A stretch of DNA of 64,000 nucleotides. It comes from Cynocephalus volans. Its lineage: Eukaryota > Chordata > Mammalia > Dermoptera > Cynocephalidae. Below the pieces are notes generated by a model. That model worked only from the letters and a program-made list of their open reading frames with translations, was not told the DNA's origin and ran no database searches. The stretch lies in assembly GCF_027409185.1 (NCBI RefSeq), contig NC_084465.1, forward strand, positions 34,265,864 through 34,329,863, given 5' to 3'. Shown piece after piece: positions 50,001-62,000 of the stretch. Position 1 is the stretch's first letter. Each line of letters begins with the position of its first letter. Made by a program: the position numbers and the translations under genes.

Positions 50001-53000
50001 AAAAAAAAACCAATTTTTTAAAATTGAGTAGCAGTTACTTTTTTACATCTCTAATTTTACAGGCAAACTAATTTGACTGTTTTAGAGGCTTATTCCTGCT
50101 TTGCCTTCTATCTCCTTTTCCTCAGCCTTGTAGGGTTCCTCAGGTTCCTTTTACCCTGATCATTATTTGATTATTGATGTCTCTTAAGAGTCTCTCCTCA
50201 GGTCTCTTCTCTTTTGAGAACCTCTCCCTGGGATGGTCTCATCCATTTACTAATTTTCCAGTTTATATCTTAATCCCAGGTCCCATTTACAGCTGGCCTC
50301 TTTTCTGTTCCATTTGGAACTTGTCCAAGTATCTGAAAATTAACAGGTTCATGCATCACCAACTCCTCACTAGATTATAAACATCTTGAGTGCAGAGATG
50401 GTTCACAGGCTCATGTAAACGAATAATGAATGCTTCTAAAGCCAAATCCCTGAGAGGTATCCTTGATTCCTCCCATTCCATCACTCCTGCATCTGGTCCA
50501 TTCCCAAGTCTTGTCAATGTGTTTTGCTTAGTTGCTCTGAATCTATATTTCTTTCAAACCCACAGTCACTACCTTTGTTTGGGCTACTACCCTTTTTTTT
50601 TTTACCTGGATTACTTCACTAGAGTCCTTGTCTATTCTTGTCTTGAACCCTCTGCAGTCAGAGGGATTGTTCTAAAGGCCCCTGGCTTCCTGCTCCTGGC
50701 AGGACTAGTAGTTTTTGTATATGTCATCAGAAGACCTCAGACACTTCCATTTTGGGGAAGTGGTATATTATGTGTTTGGATGCTAGAGTGAGATAATGAC
50801 TTTGAAAACTAGCTCTGCCAGTTACTAATGACTTAGAACAAATCATATCAGTAAACCTCTCTATCTTCAGTTTCTTTATCTTTGGAATGATGACCAAATC
50901 AATAATACAAAAGTACTTGATAAAGTTCCTAGCATACATATGTGAATGAGCTATGTTATGTTAAAACTGTTCTGATCGCACTGTCTTCTGCATATCTCAT
51001 TACTATAGGTCAGGTAGACCAGAATTACTGATTCTAAGAATGTTTCTCTGTGAGAATCTTTACACATGAGCCTGATGATACTTATTTGTTCAGGACAAAG
51101 TTGAGAATTTCTAGTTCTTGTGCTGCTGATCACTCTCTGGGTTTTAGTTTTCTCACTTACAAAAATGAGAGCGTTGGACCAGATCTCTGTAATTATTTTT
51201 TTTTCCTTTTATGATGTAATCAAGGAAAATGGACATCTTAAGGAAATTGAAAGAATGAGACCCAGTAATCTCAGTATGCAAATTTACCAACTTTTCTTTT
51301 TTGTTTTCTTCAAGTCTCTGTCCTTATCCATGAATATTTTTAGTATTTAAGGTTACGGTGTGGATAAAGTTTTTCTGTTTTATTCTATGCATTAAACTTT
51401 TCCTATGTTATTATATTACCTTTATGACATTAATGGTGCATAATATTCTACTGAGTGTTCTATTGAGTTAATAAGACTTCATTTACTTGGTTTTTTTCCT
51501 CTTTTTAAACGTTTAGATACTATCTTTCAGCTTTAACTTTCTGCTTTCCAGTTTCAGTATTGTACTTACAGGAAGTTAACAATTCTCTAAAATAGTACAG
51601 AACTAAAACCTAAGTGGCTATTTATAGTCAGGCAGCTGGCTAACATTTATCGCACTGCATATTTATTAGCCAAAGTAGGAAGTGTCTGTCCATGCTACTT
51701 CAATGATCTGAATTATAGTCTTCTAGGCTGAAATCAGATATTCGTGCTTTTAAAAAGCTCTAAGTGTAATTGTAATAGATGGCCAGGTTGAGAACTACTG
51801 CATTCAAGTTCAGATTCGACCCTCTGGTTTCCTTGAACTGAGAAATTATAAAACTGTTAGTAATGACCTTATTGTTATTATATTTTTACTTTATTTTTTT
51901 AATTTACCTAATACATTTCTATTTTGGAAAAATTAAACCTCCCCATCAGCCACCATCCTAACTACTAAACTAAGATAGGTTTGTATTCTGTGGGGCTTTA
52001 TCTGCATACATACACAGAACCACATAGCAGCACCAACTTTTAAATGCCCTAATAGTCACCAAATATGTATTTATAGTCATTTAAAGGTAAGTTTGTAGAG
52101 TAACTTTCTGATTGAGATTCAAACTTATAGTAACTAAAAAACAAAATGTAATGGTAAATAAAACTAAAATGTTCTGTCAGAAATAAAATACTACCCTCCA
52201 TGATAGCTCTGTGTAATTGCTTATGATGAATTATGTAAAGTTTCACTTTTTCTCTGAAATGATAATCATGTTTTATTTATTGTATACTGAGTAATCATTC
52301 AAACACTTTTATTTTTAAGATAAGTATTAGAAGCTCTGTATATGTTTAAAAAGTGTATTTTAACAGTTGCCAACAGGCTTATTCTTTCTAACAAAGGTAA
52401 CTTTTATTTTTTTAGCAAGGTCAGCATTGGACACAGCTGCACGTTGTAAGTATTTGTCTCAGTATTTTACAAATGGCTTATTTTGTCTTATTTTAGGCAT
52501 ATGAAAGCTTATATTCAACGTTGGTGGTTCAGTGTGAGCAAAACCTTATTTAGAAATTGCTTTAAAGTTATATGTATGCTATTTGATTGGACAGCCCAAT
52601 ATTCTTGGTATGTATACATAATGGATATTTTGTTTCATTAGTGCTTTTTAGCTCCAGTATTCTAAGTACAGAAAATGATGGAGAAGTAAAAGGAGAATTC
52701 CTAGTTAGAACTAGCACATGGGCAAATAGTGGCTTTTTAATGATCCTGGAGGTCACCATTTTTTTTTTTTTACATATGGACTAGAAATGCAAAGTAACGA
52801 TTCAAGACCTTTCACATCCTGAAATTTAAAAATAAACTCAAGAATAATTAGATAAAATATATATACCCCCATCAAGATCATATTACGTGATCCATTATGT
52901 CGATTATTAGATTGTTTCCTAGGAGATTCTGGTTGCTGTTGTGTTTTGCTGCTGTTTGATTGTTTTTGTTTGTTTTGAGGTTTTTTGTTTGTTTTGAGAT

Positions 53001-56000
53001 TCTTTGAAACCCTCAGGAATAAAAATTCTAGCACATATCTTAAGATATGTGTATTTTGTTGATTTACATAATACCCTTTGTGATTCGAGATGTGAAACAA
53101 AGTGATTATAGAGTCTATTAACTTGTTTTCTAAAAGTAAAAAAAAATTGTATTTTCTCTCCCAAAGCTACAAAGCCTCCCAGATATAAATGTGGGATCTC
53201 AAAAGCTTGTCCTGAGAAGCATTTTGCTTTTAAAATGGCAAGTGGAGCAGCCAATGTGGTAGGACCCAAAATCTGCCTGGAAGATAATGTGTGAGTATTT
53301 ATTGATTTGGAACTATAAGGTGTGCTATTAAATTTATAGTCAATTGAACCTGTGTTTAATGGATCTTTTGAAAATGTATTGAGTATGGTTTTTTTAAGGA
53401 AAGTGATTTCAATTTTCGTTGTACAGTTTTCCCCCATGCATTTAAGGAGTCTTAAAATTCTTAAATTTTGTATGAGAGTGACTAAGAACACAGCATTTAT
53501 CCAGTTTCATGTAGAGACGAAGGATTTCCTCTGAGTGAATTCTCTAGATTTGTACGTCCCATTTAGTAGCCACTAGACACATGTGATTATTTAATTTTGT
53601 TTCTTAAATAATTGTGAGAAAGTTAATTCATTTAAATTAATTAAAATTAAAAGTTCAATTCCTCAGTCATAGTCGGCACAGTTCAGTTAAGTGCTCAGTG
53701 GCCACACATGGCTCAAAGTCACTGAGTTGAACAGCATAGATAGGAGGACATTTCCCTATGGCAAAAATCCTATTGACAGCCTTGCCCTGGATAAAAATTG
53801 CTTTATTTTATGAACCAGTATCTTTCATTTTAAATATCTGAGTTCTGCTTGTTGAAGTGTGAAATGATTCAGTGATAACTTCTGGTCTATTGCAGCTCTA
53901 ACTGCTTGCCACTGAACTGAATGATTTCCTATGTCAAGATGCTTTAGAAAGCATGGTTTTTCAGCGTCCTACCTCAGTGTCAACTGTCATTTGCAACTTG
54001 AAGTTCCTACCTCAGGAGTTGCAAAACCTACTTTTAGTTGGTTGCTTTTAATCTGCTATTTCCTGGAAAACTAGATATAAGCTTATTTAAACTTCATGTA
54101 AAATAGTAAATATGTCATTAGTTATGTAGAATAAAGAGTAAGATAGTTTTACAGATAGAGAGGAGACTAAACTGGGCAGTTTCTCTGATCTGTTTGTGTG
54201 TCTCTTCTTTTCATAGACGGTCTTAAATTTTTATCCTAGCACCTTTTTGGTTAGTTACCAATGGGAAGGTTATTTAGCCTCAGCTAGATGATCTTTGAGG
54301 TCTCTACTCATTTCCTTTCTTTTTCCTCTTGTTAATGATGATCCATTGTTAATCCCTTGTCTCCTGATTTTTCATTATAATAGTTGTGTTTTACTGATAT
54401 GTAATAAAGCACTTGGGTTTTAGAAGCTTGTAGGTTTTTTAAAAAAACATTCCCCTTCCCCCTTTTCTCCTTGTTTGGCTAAAGAGAACCCAAGTTTGAC
54501 TGTAAATAATAGGAAGAAAGTTTAGTTTTTAGAATACCTAGTCCACAGATTGTCATTGGACCCCTACTCTGCCCCCTTGAAGTGTGTAAGTTTTAATACA
54601 AAGAAAAAAAAATGCTCAACATCACTCAGCATTCAGGAAATGCAAATCAAAACCACACTGAGATACCATCTCACCCCAGTTAGGATGGCTAATATCCAAA
54701 TGACTGTGAATGATAAATGCTGGTGAGGTTGCAGAGAAAAAGGAACTCTCATACATTGTTGGTGGGACTGCAAAATGATGCAGCCTCTATGGAAAATGGT
54801 ATGGAGATTCCTCAAACAATCGCAGATAGATCTGCCATATGTCCCAGCTATCCCACTGCTGGGAATATACCCAGAGGAATGGAAATCATCAAGTCGAAGG
54901 TATACCTGTTCCCCAATGTTCATCGCAGCACTCTTTACAATAGCTAAGAGTTGGAACCAGCCCAAATGTCCATCATCAGATGAGTGGATAAGGAAACTGT
55001 GGTATATCTACACAGTGGAATACTACTCTGCTATAAAAAAGAATGAAATACTCCCATTTGCAACAACATGGATGGACCTAGAGAGAATTATATTAAATGA
55101 AAGGAGTCAGGCACAGAAAGAAATATCACATGTTCTCACTTATTTGTGGGAGCTAAAAATAAATAAATACACAAATAAAGGGGGGAGGAGGGAAGAAGAC
55201 ACAACAATTACAATTCCTTGAAGTTGATACGACAAGTGAACAGATATGAAGTTGTTGGGAGGGACGGGGGAGTGGGAGGAAGGAGGGAGGTTTCGGTAAT
55301 TGGCCACAATAATCAGCCACATTGTATATTGATAAATTAAAATTAAATTTAAAAAAAAAAGAGATCAAACTCTTTTTACTAGCAAGTTTTCTATTCACAG
55401 ATTATACAGATCAAAAAGAAAAAAGAGTGTGCAGACAGTGGATCCTAGTAAACTAGGTACTAGGCTTGGGGCCAGAGAAGTTGGTTTTAGCATGGTGGGC
55501 ATGTCATGTGGAATTTGCATTTCAGTTTCTTTAACCATAAAATTGAGGCAGGCCACCCATCTTTATTTCAGGAATCATTTTACCATTCCCATGAGAGGTT
55601 AAATAATTGAGGGGATTTTATAGCTAGGCCTCAGGTCATGGAACTAATTACACAAAAGGGCTGGGTAATTGGCCGGGTATCCCAGTGGAGACGCTGCAGG
55701 GGCCAATTCATAGTCCAGTGCTTTTTCCAGTATGTTTTTTTTTATATTGAAAGTTTAAAAACAATAGTTTTTAAGTTTAAAGAAAGTCTGAGTTTTCTAA
55801 GCATGATTTATTCACCTATTCAACAAGTACTTAATTAAGCATAGAGCCTCCTGTCATGGAACTTACAGTCTAATAGGGGTGACTCTTAAAAAGTAAATGC
55901 AAGTAAGCAATTACAAATTGTGACAACAGCTGTGCAGGGCAGCAGGGTGTAACGAATAGTGGTATGCATGAGTGAATGAGAAGATGTCTAACTTAAGATC

Positions 56001-59000
56001 GAGGGTTAGGGAACAGTTTCTAAGACAGAGATGTGTAGCCTGAGAACCGAAGGATAAGAAGGAAGACAGCCAGGTAAGGAGTGGGGAAAGAACATTCTAG
56101 ACAGAAGGAAGAGCATGGTCTAAGGCCCTCAAATGAGGAAGATCTGGAGAAAAGTGAATAAGGGCTAGGCCCTGTAGGAAATTGTAGGCCATGCAGGTAA
56201 AATGGTTGAGGTTTTTTCCCAAGTGCATTGAGAAGTTGTTGAAAGTTTTCAAACTCTGGCACATCATAATTTCATTTATATAGGGGAAAAAATTATCTGG
56301 CTGCTGTGTAAAATGATTAGAGAAGTGGAATAGAGAGAACAATTGGAAGGCCTTTGCCAGTTGCTGCCACAGCTTCCTGTTGGTAGCAGACTTTTTGGCT
56401 GATACACACATTAAAAATATTTAAGTAGATAATAAAAATACATAAGTAAAATGGTTAAAACTTTTTTGCACCTGCTCTGAGTACATTCAATTCACTTTGG
56501 AAACTACTGTTCTAAATCAGTGCATCTTAATGGAGGTGACTTTGCTCCCCAGGGGATATTTGTCGTTTTGGGTTGTCACAACTGTGTTATTTACGGAAGC
56601 CAGAGATGCTGTTAAACATCCTTGAGTGCATAGGTCAGCCCCTCCACAAGAATTATCAGGCCTATAATATCATCATAGGCCAAGTTTGAGAACTCCGATA
56701 CAGGTAAAAGATAATAATTAAGATTAGGATGGTGGTCATGGTTTCAAGGATAAGTAGATGAAGTTAAGACATATTGTGGAGATTAAGATGTGTTTTAAAT
56801 GTTTTATTTGTTAGAAATAGAAAATCCTAGGTATAAACTTCAGATTTCATGAGAACAGGAATTGCTGCTTTTTTTTCTTTGGCAGTAGAGAACCCACAAA
56901 AATTACTCATGTATGTTCAAGTTATAGCTTTCATCTAAGGTACATACTCATTCGATTTCAGTTTGTGGGAAGTTAATATTAGGAATAATACTTCACCTTT
57001 TATTAGAATCTTAATGTTTGCTACAATAATATGTAGGAGACTATTTTGAGGGATATGGGGTTTTTTTGTTGTTTTTTTTTTAACAAGGGGCCAGATAGTA
57101 TTCTTAGCTGTCAGGGCCAGGGGTAAAATCAAAGATATTATGTAAGCACTTACATAATCACTTAAAATGTAACCATTTAAAAATGTAAAAAGCATCCTAA
57201 GCTTATGTATAGTAAATTAAAACAAACCAAAACAGGAAACCCAGCTGGTTGGATTTGGCTCACGATCTCTAGTTTGCTAAACCTGCTTTAAACTAATCAT
57301 TTTAAGTAGTAATATCTGGAACATATAGTTAGTATCTGAAACAAAACTATATTTGAAGAGGTAGAATGTATCTACAGATTATATCATTTCCTTTAGATTT
57401 TGCTGGGTGGGGTGGGGTTGGGGACCTTTGTATTCATGAAAGATAAAATAAAATATTTCCACTTATGTTAGTGAGAGGGACTAACCTTTATACATTTCAA
57501 ATTTTCAGTGGGTTTTTGCTTGTTACAGGTTTTCCCTGTTTGAATTCCAGTTTTTAAAAGTTGATAAGCTGCTGCCCTCTTGTGGGAGGCCTATGTCATT
57601 GTGCTTCTTTGTTACGTTTATTTCTTTGCTTTATTTAAAAAAAAAATTTAAGATTATTAAGTACAGCCGCATACTCCAAGGTGATCTCTACTTGGAAAAG
57701 TCACTGTGGCACTTAATTATTAATCTAAAAAGTTAATCATAACTATTGCTTAATATATTTCTATTTTACTTATCTGATATGTTTACTTATCCAGCGTATT
57801 TCTTAAAGGAGCAGAGCAAATGCATTTTGGAACTTTCCTCCCTCCTCTTTGGTGCAGCTGAGCAAATGGTCATGTAATAAAACATAGACCTTTTTTATGT
57901 GTGTTCAAGACTAGTGCTTTTGCTTAAACAGCTTTGAGACATAATTCACATACCATATGCTTCATTCATTTTAAATATATAGTCACTGGTTTTTAGTATA
58001 TTCAAAGATATGTGCAGCCTCTGCCATAGTCAATTTTAGAACATTTTCATAACTTGAAGAGAAACTGTACCCTTGCCGTCCTACGCTATTCTCGTCCTGC
58101 TTTGTTCCCCCACCCCAAGCCCCCAGTAACCACTAGTTTACTTTCTGTCTCTATAGATTTGCCTACTTTGGACAAATCTGTAAATAGATTTATCAGTATA
58201 TGTATGAATACATGTGTGTATGCTTGTTCAGATATATGCATACTGCCCTTCTCCCCTAAGCTTAAACCAGTTCTTAAACATTTAATCGCACACCACTGGG
58301 AGGATTACTATTTCCTTGAATTTTGAAAATTGAAAATAGCTACAGTTTTGGTTTAGTAATTCTAATTGAGCAGACTAAAGTGATAACAAGCAAATGTGTT
58401 GCTGGTGCCTTCCATTTCTTTATGTGTTGGTCTGTAAGCTGCCAGTGGATGCTGATTATCTCTGGTAGACCATGTAAGTGACTGTGGTTAAATACAGTAA
58501 TTATATGACTACAGTATTCTTTCTTCTGAGTATAGAGGAACTTCATGTTGATAATCATTAAGATAATGTTCACAATTAGATGAAACATTCATGAAAGAGT
58601 GCTTCCCCACCCTTCTTGCTTTCAGATTATGAAAGATTTGGGTAGCCTCTCACTTCTGTTTCATGTCACTTTGATATCACAAAAAGTGGAAAAGAGATTA
58701 TCTGTTGTTTGATCCCTTGAGAATGGTGCAGAGTGTGTGTATAATATCTGCATGTTTTAAGGATTTTCTAAATGGTATTTCATAATCCAATTCAGAGCAG
58801 CAAGAAATAGACTAGTATTTCAGCCCTAGTACTTTTTAATATATATTTCTACTTGTAAAATATTTTTTAAGGACATTGCTTTAAAATTATTCAATCTTAG
58901 TCTGTCTTCTCTGACTCAGTAGAGACCTTTTAATTTCCTTTACAGTACGGATATATAATATCCCTAACTTTTTTTGCATGTCTTTATTTCTGTGATATAT

Positions 59001-62000
59001 ATTTACATGCAATATCTAATTATAAATTTGTCTTGATTTTTTCCTCTTCAGTTTAATGAGTGGTGTTAAGAATAATGTTGGAAGAGGGATCAATGTTGCC
59101 TTGGTAAATGGTAAGAATAATTATTTTAACTTATGGATGTATCAGTGGATATTCTGTATCCAAAAATAAAATGCACTCCACTATCAAAGGATCAGGTTAG
59201 AAAGTGCCACTCTTGACACTAAAGCTTGACTCCCACACCCCCTAAATGAACAGCAGTAGATGGAGACTTGGTGTCTAAGTATTTATAGCATGCTTTCTTA
59301 AACAACAAGGTAGTACACTGTGTGGAGAGCTTCCCATGAGATTGTCAAGAAACAATCTAATGCTGATGAAATTTTGCTGGAAATTTTGGAATCCTAACAT
59401 AATAGGAAGATAGGCTGACAGAAATGAGGATGTGTAAAATAACAAAGGCTGGTGGACTGTTATTGGGTGGGGTAGGAGGAGGAACAACAAGTAAGAATTT
59501 ATTGTGTAACTTTTCAGTGTTGTCCACATTCTTCTGATTGGTTCATTGGTGTAAATAATGTCATTGAATCCTGAACATCTTGAATGTTCTTGCAAAATCA
59601 AATCTGAAAATCTGAACCCTTAAAGTGAGACCTAACTGTAGACATCCTTTCTCTTCTTCAATAAGTATCCTGTAAAGCAACATGGGGTGGTTAGAAACCA
59701 ACAGTCACCTTACCTAGTTCATAGTATGGGAAAATATTTTTTACTTTTTTCACAGCAAGAGGTAAATTTTTATGTTTCTACTTTCTTCATTTTCTTAAGT
59801 AAGAGGTTCAATATCTATTTGTCTATGTAATTGATAGCAAAAAAATACATTTTAAAGGGGAAATAAATGTAAATTTCATAAAAAGATGGCTTTAATGTAG
59901 AAAGTATCATCTGGTTCGAGGACATATTTCTTTTTTTATAAGGTTTATGTGTGTGTGTGTATTTTTTTTTCCCCCATGGGAAGATTTGTATTTTTTTTTT
60001 TAACCATTACACAATGTAAACATCTTTTGTGGCCCGGGAGGAAGGGGGGGTTAGGGAGAAACTGGTAAAAGTTTATATATTTTCGAGTAATTCTTAGATA
60101 AGAGAGATGGTAACACATAAGGATGAAATATGTCTAACTTTGAGTTGGAATAGTCTGCAGTCAGTAATGAACTTCTGTTTGTTACTCTTTGGCTTAAAAG
60201 ATTAGTGAGAAAGTCCTAACCAAAAATTACTCCTTAAAAATACATTTCAAATGTATACGATTCAACTTTTAAGTTCTCAAAATAATTCCTTCTCAGTTAA
60301 TGAATTGATATCAATCATTGGATAAGATCATTTGTCTTATAAAGTGTATGGGGTATTTTGGTTGCATAATTTGATATGAATTCAATCTCTTTTAGGAAAA
60401 ACAGGAGAATTATTAGACACTAAATATTTTGACATGTGGGGAGGAGGTAAGTGTGAATAACATATAACTTTGTGTTCTGTTGCTGGTTCTGGCTTTATCA
60501 CCTCAGTATAATATAGGCTATTAATGAGAGAATAATGGTACTGTTTGTTAGTTTATTGTGTTTCTCTCACTTTCTTTTCACTAAGTGTCCAGCTATATTT
60601 AAGTGATTAGTCAAATTGCATATACTTTGTTTTTTGTTAGAAAAATTGTGATGTTTAATTGAGTACAATAACATCAAAACTGAGATTTAAAAAAAAAAAA
60701 AAATCTGTGCTCTGTTTTCTGCAGGACACCTAATTCAAAGCTTTGGGCTCCTTTAGGTTTCTGTCTGAAATTTAAAAAAAGAACATGTATGTAATTTGAA
60801 GACCAGCATAACCAATTTAAGCATTGGTTAAATTGACTGAATAGATTTCTTTATGTAGATTTTTCAGTCTCAAACATAAATCATAACTAGAAGCATTAGA
60901 CATACAAGATAAACTATCAGATTTTAGAAAACCAGTAATCCTGTTATTCATCCCTTCTGACTTATGGCTAATTATTAAAGTAGAAGAATATTTGAGAGAA
61001 GGAATAGAATTTTCCAGTTCACTGGACTTAGCGCAGTCCTCAGATTTTCCCCTTCCATATTTGGAAGTCCTGCAAGGAGCGGGAGGAAGGGGCCAGGAAC
61101 TGGTGCCCTGGAGAAGAACGCTGCCCAGAAGAAAGGCGTTGCTTCCTCAGGTTTGAAGGAAGGCCAGTACTAGTTTATATTTTGATTCTTCAAGAGTTAG
61201 TTTGGGAAATTTATTTGTTCGAGGTTCTCCCCTGCACTTCTTCATCCCATTTATATATATTCCCCAGAAGTGAACAGCTATTAGACTTCCTGAAATTTAT
61301 GTTGAGTTTTCAGACAATTCAGCTTTTCTAACATTTCTTCAGCTTTTAGTAAGATGCCATGAATTATTTCTTAAATGAGATTAGGAGAACATTTCATAGC
61401 AATCAAAAAGCTGTATAGACTTAAATTATTATCATCCATTTAGATTATAAAGGCATAATTGGTTCTACCAAATTATATTACAAAGAAACACTCTTATAAA
61501 GCTATTGTTGAAATCAATTATATGACCAAAAGCTCTGGTATTGCCCACTCCCCTCATCACAGGTAGATTGCTTACTGCCGAACACATTCTCCCAGTAAAG
61601 AAACAGTTGCAGTTTATTGCCATCTTTGCATTTAAGTGGAAGTAGCTGCTTTGTTACATTTCTTCTGAATTGAAAATGCTGTTATTATAAAATAGAGTCT
61701 ATTGAGAAAATCTTTCGAATATTCGCTGTGGAAAGAAACTGAGTAAGTTTGAAGTAACCTGGTTTTTTGAAGTAGTGTTAGACTTCGGGCCTATAGGAAA
61801 ACCTGATATTGTGTAAAGAGTTCAAGGTGTAAAAAATGATTTGCAGTACCTAACCTGTCTATCTGGCATCACCATTTTGTAGTCACTAATGTAGTTTATT
61901 TTGAAGTTCTTGTGGATTTTGATTCATTAGATGAAGTGAGTAGTGACTATAATATTTGCCGTAATTAGTTTGGCTTTTAGTGATAACAGAACCTATGTTC

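Larger units (their letters stand above)
45139..52415 (+). other. FAM3C: FAM3C intron 3 (7.28 kb)
   Basis: Contains AT-rich low-complexity DNA (45290-45340), a MER5A-like element (46245), a Tigger-type element with a nested small transposon (46522-46900), two L2 copies (47770, 50060), an antisense L1 relic with a 65-bp L1 stub inserted at its edge (49060-49314) and a MIR (50785). I see nothing recognisable in 48380-49050, 49330-50050 and 50940-52415. Confidence 0.85.
53291..59051 (+). other. FAM3C: FAM3C intron 5 (5.76 kb)
   Basis: Holds a hAT-type relic (53550), a 5'-truncated L1 in the sense orientation (54600), an antisense L2 (55810), a MER20-like element (56512) and an antisense L1 3' UTR relic (57935). 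53810-54595, 56710-57930 and 58270-59051 show nothing I recognise. Confidence 0.85.

Noticed and set aside
52919..53491. 190-codon minus-strand ORF over exon 5
   Set aside because: It is the shadow of FAM3C exon 5 on the opposite strand and has no domain.
60032..60062. A further L1 insertion in intron 6
   Set aside because: Only a short G-rich patch, with no L1 sequence on either side and no A-tail.
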